DNA of 64,000 nucleotides from Rhizobiales bacterium 65-79 (GTDB lineage Bacteria > Pseudomonadota > Alphaproteobacteria > Rhizobiales > Rhizobiaceae): contig MKRJ01000014.1 of NCBI GenBank assembly GCA_001896885.1, positions 124,001 through 188,000 on the forward strand, given 5' to 3'. The notes under the pieces are model-generated. The model was not told the DNA's origin. It searched no databases and saw nothing but the letters and a program-made list of their open reading frames with translations. Position 1 is the stretch's first letter; each line of letters starts with the position of its first letter. Position numbers and translations under genes: made by a program. Below are positions 63,265-64,000 of this stretch, in pieces.

Positions 63265-64000
63265 TTATTTCTTCAGCGAAAGCATCCAGTCGAGCACCTG
63301 CCGCCAGTCGGTCATGCGGATCGGCGTGCCGTGGGTACCGGTCTCGAAGCGCGCGAATCGCGTCGGATACCCAGGCGAGCGCTTCCGGATATCCTCGAAG
63401 AAGGCTTCCTGCCGCTCGACCGGGAAAACGACGTCGTGGCTACCCTGCGCGAAGAAGACCGGCGCCTTGCGCTTGTAGGCCGCGCTCTTGAAGAAGTCCT
63501 CGTCCCACATCGAGCCGAGAAGCAGCAGCCCCGACAGCTTCGGGGCGATTTCTGGCTTGTCGGCCAGCTTCCAGCAGATATGCCCGCCCATCGAGCCGCA
63601 GGCGACGAAGAGCGCGGCGTGCGGAGAAAGCCGAAGGTAATGTTCGATGATGGCCGCGACCTCGCCGGCACCCTTGTCGCCGAAATCGGAAAAGTCGGGC
63701 GAAAGATAGAGCCCGCCATTGTCGGCCATCAGATTCTTGATGCGGTTGAAATTGCCGCCGAAGGTGAAATCGTCGACGCCCTGGCTGCGGCTGCCGCCCT
63801 GCCCGTGCAGATAGACGGTTATGACGCTCGCGCCCTTGGCGACCCCCACGGCAAACGTCCGCAGCGTGCCGAGCGGCGAATCGAGCGCCTCATCCTGCTG
63901 TACCCGCCGCACGCCCAGCGAGACGTACTGGTCGTTGACGCGCCGCTCGGGGATCGCGTCGCGCTGGTTGATGTCGCGGTATTCGCGATAGTCGAAGACG
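63265..64000 (-). CDS. Alpha/beta hydrolase, 5' end outside window
   Basis: At least 245 codons; the frame is open to the right edge, so the start is not seen. The catalytic pattern is GXSXG-like CGSMGG (nucleophile Ser), Asp in GSHDVVFP and His in ETGTHGTPIR. The oxyanion region HGQGGSR is near the start of the core fold. An upstream stretch (NDQYVSLGVRRVQQDEALDS) precedes the core, so the true protein is longer. The substrate is unknown; possibly an esterase or phospholipase/carboxylesterase-type enzyme. Confidence 0.85.
   Translation of the reverse strand, partial: VFDYREYRDINQRDAIPERRVNDQYVSLGVRRVQQDEALDSPLGTLRTFAVGVAKGASVITVYLHGQGGSRSQGVDDFTFGGNFNRIKNLMADNGGLYLSPDFSDFGDKGAGEVAAIIEHYLRLSPHAALFVACGSMGGHICWKLADKPEIAPKLSGLLLLGSMWDEDFFKSAAYKRKAPVFFAQGSHDVVFPVERQEAFFEDIRKRSPGYPTRFARFETGTHGTPIRMTDWRQVLDWMLSLKK

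Noticed and set aside
1-64000. CRISPR arrays, IS elements, integrases, prophage genes
   Set aside because: No regularly spaced direct repeats, transposase or integrase motifs, or phage structural genes were seen on either strand.

Overview
The window looks like chromosomal DNA from a GC-rich alphaproteobacterium of the Hyphomicrobiales (Rhizobiales). A Phyllobacteriaceae/Mesorhizobium-like genome is my best guess. This rests on gene order (gltA-lpxB-lpxI-lpxA-fabZ-lpxD-bamA-rseP-cdsA-uppS-frr-pyrH-tsf-rpsB and lptF-lptG-lptD-surA-pdxA-rsmA facing fabD-fabG-acpP-fabF-mltG-yicC-gmk), on an EipB-type envelope protein, on LpxI in place of LpxH, and on a PutA without a DNA-binding domain beside a divergent Lrp-type regulator. 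It is inference from remembered synteny; no search was run. Coding density is high. I see no transposase, integrase, phage gene or CRISPR array.

Region by region. 1-13.9 kb: the end of citrate synthase, then one long minus-strand superoperon running from rpsB-tsf (translation) through pyrH, frr, uppS, cdsA, rseP and bamA to the lipid A genes lpxD-fabZ-lpxA-lpxI-lpxB. Many junctions overlap by 1-4 nt. rpsB has a structured leader. 13.9-19 kb: a small ArsR/SRPBCC/membrane-protein operon with a large palindromic operator, eipB, then ridA, a glycerophosphodiesterase, a FemAB-like protein and a HIT protein. 19.1-22.4 kb: a NEW3-domain membrane protein with an ABC ATPase and an ABC-2 permease, reminiscent of NosDFY. 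22.4-29.5 kb: putA with its Lrp-type regulator, a MerR regulator, an EamA transporter and mgtE.

29.6-33.7 kb is the most accessory-looking part: small stress-type genes (DUF3175, cspA, YciF-like, two small charged proteins), a putative papain-like cysteine peptidase, and a tRNA-Leu(GAG) whose 3' acceptor strand does not pair with its 5' strand. lipB follows, then a nested palindromic repeat. 33.7-44 kb: gamma-glutamyltransferase, an M50 site-2-type protease with an N-terminal SRPBCC-like region, the leucyltransferase bpt, a second EamA transporter, an RND efflux adaptor/pump pair, and an SDR enzyme.

44-64 kb: the second envelope block. holC-pepA diverges from lptF-lptG-lptD-surA-pdxA-rsmA, the LPS export machinery coupled to OMP chaperone, vitamin B6 and ribosome-maturation genes. 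This converges on the minus-strand fatty-acid operon fabD-fabG-acpP-fabF followed by mltG, yicC and gmk. A less GC-rich putative glycosyltransferase sits exactly at the convergence point. The window ends with a DUF1993 protein, a secreted protein of unknown function and an alpha/beta hydrolase that runs off the right edge. Together the two blocks cover acyl chain synthesis, lipid A assembly, LPS export, OMP insertion and their quality control.
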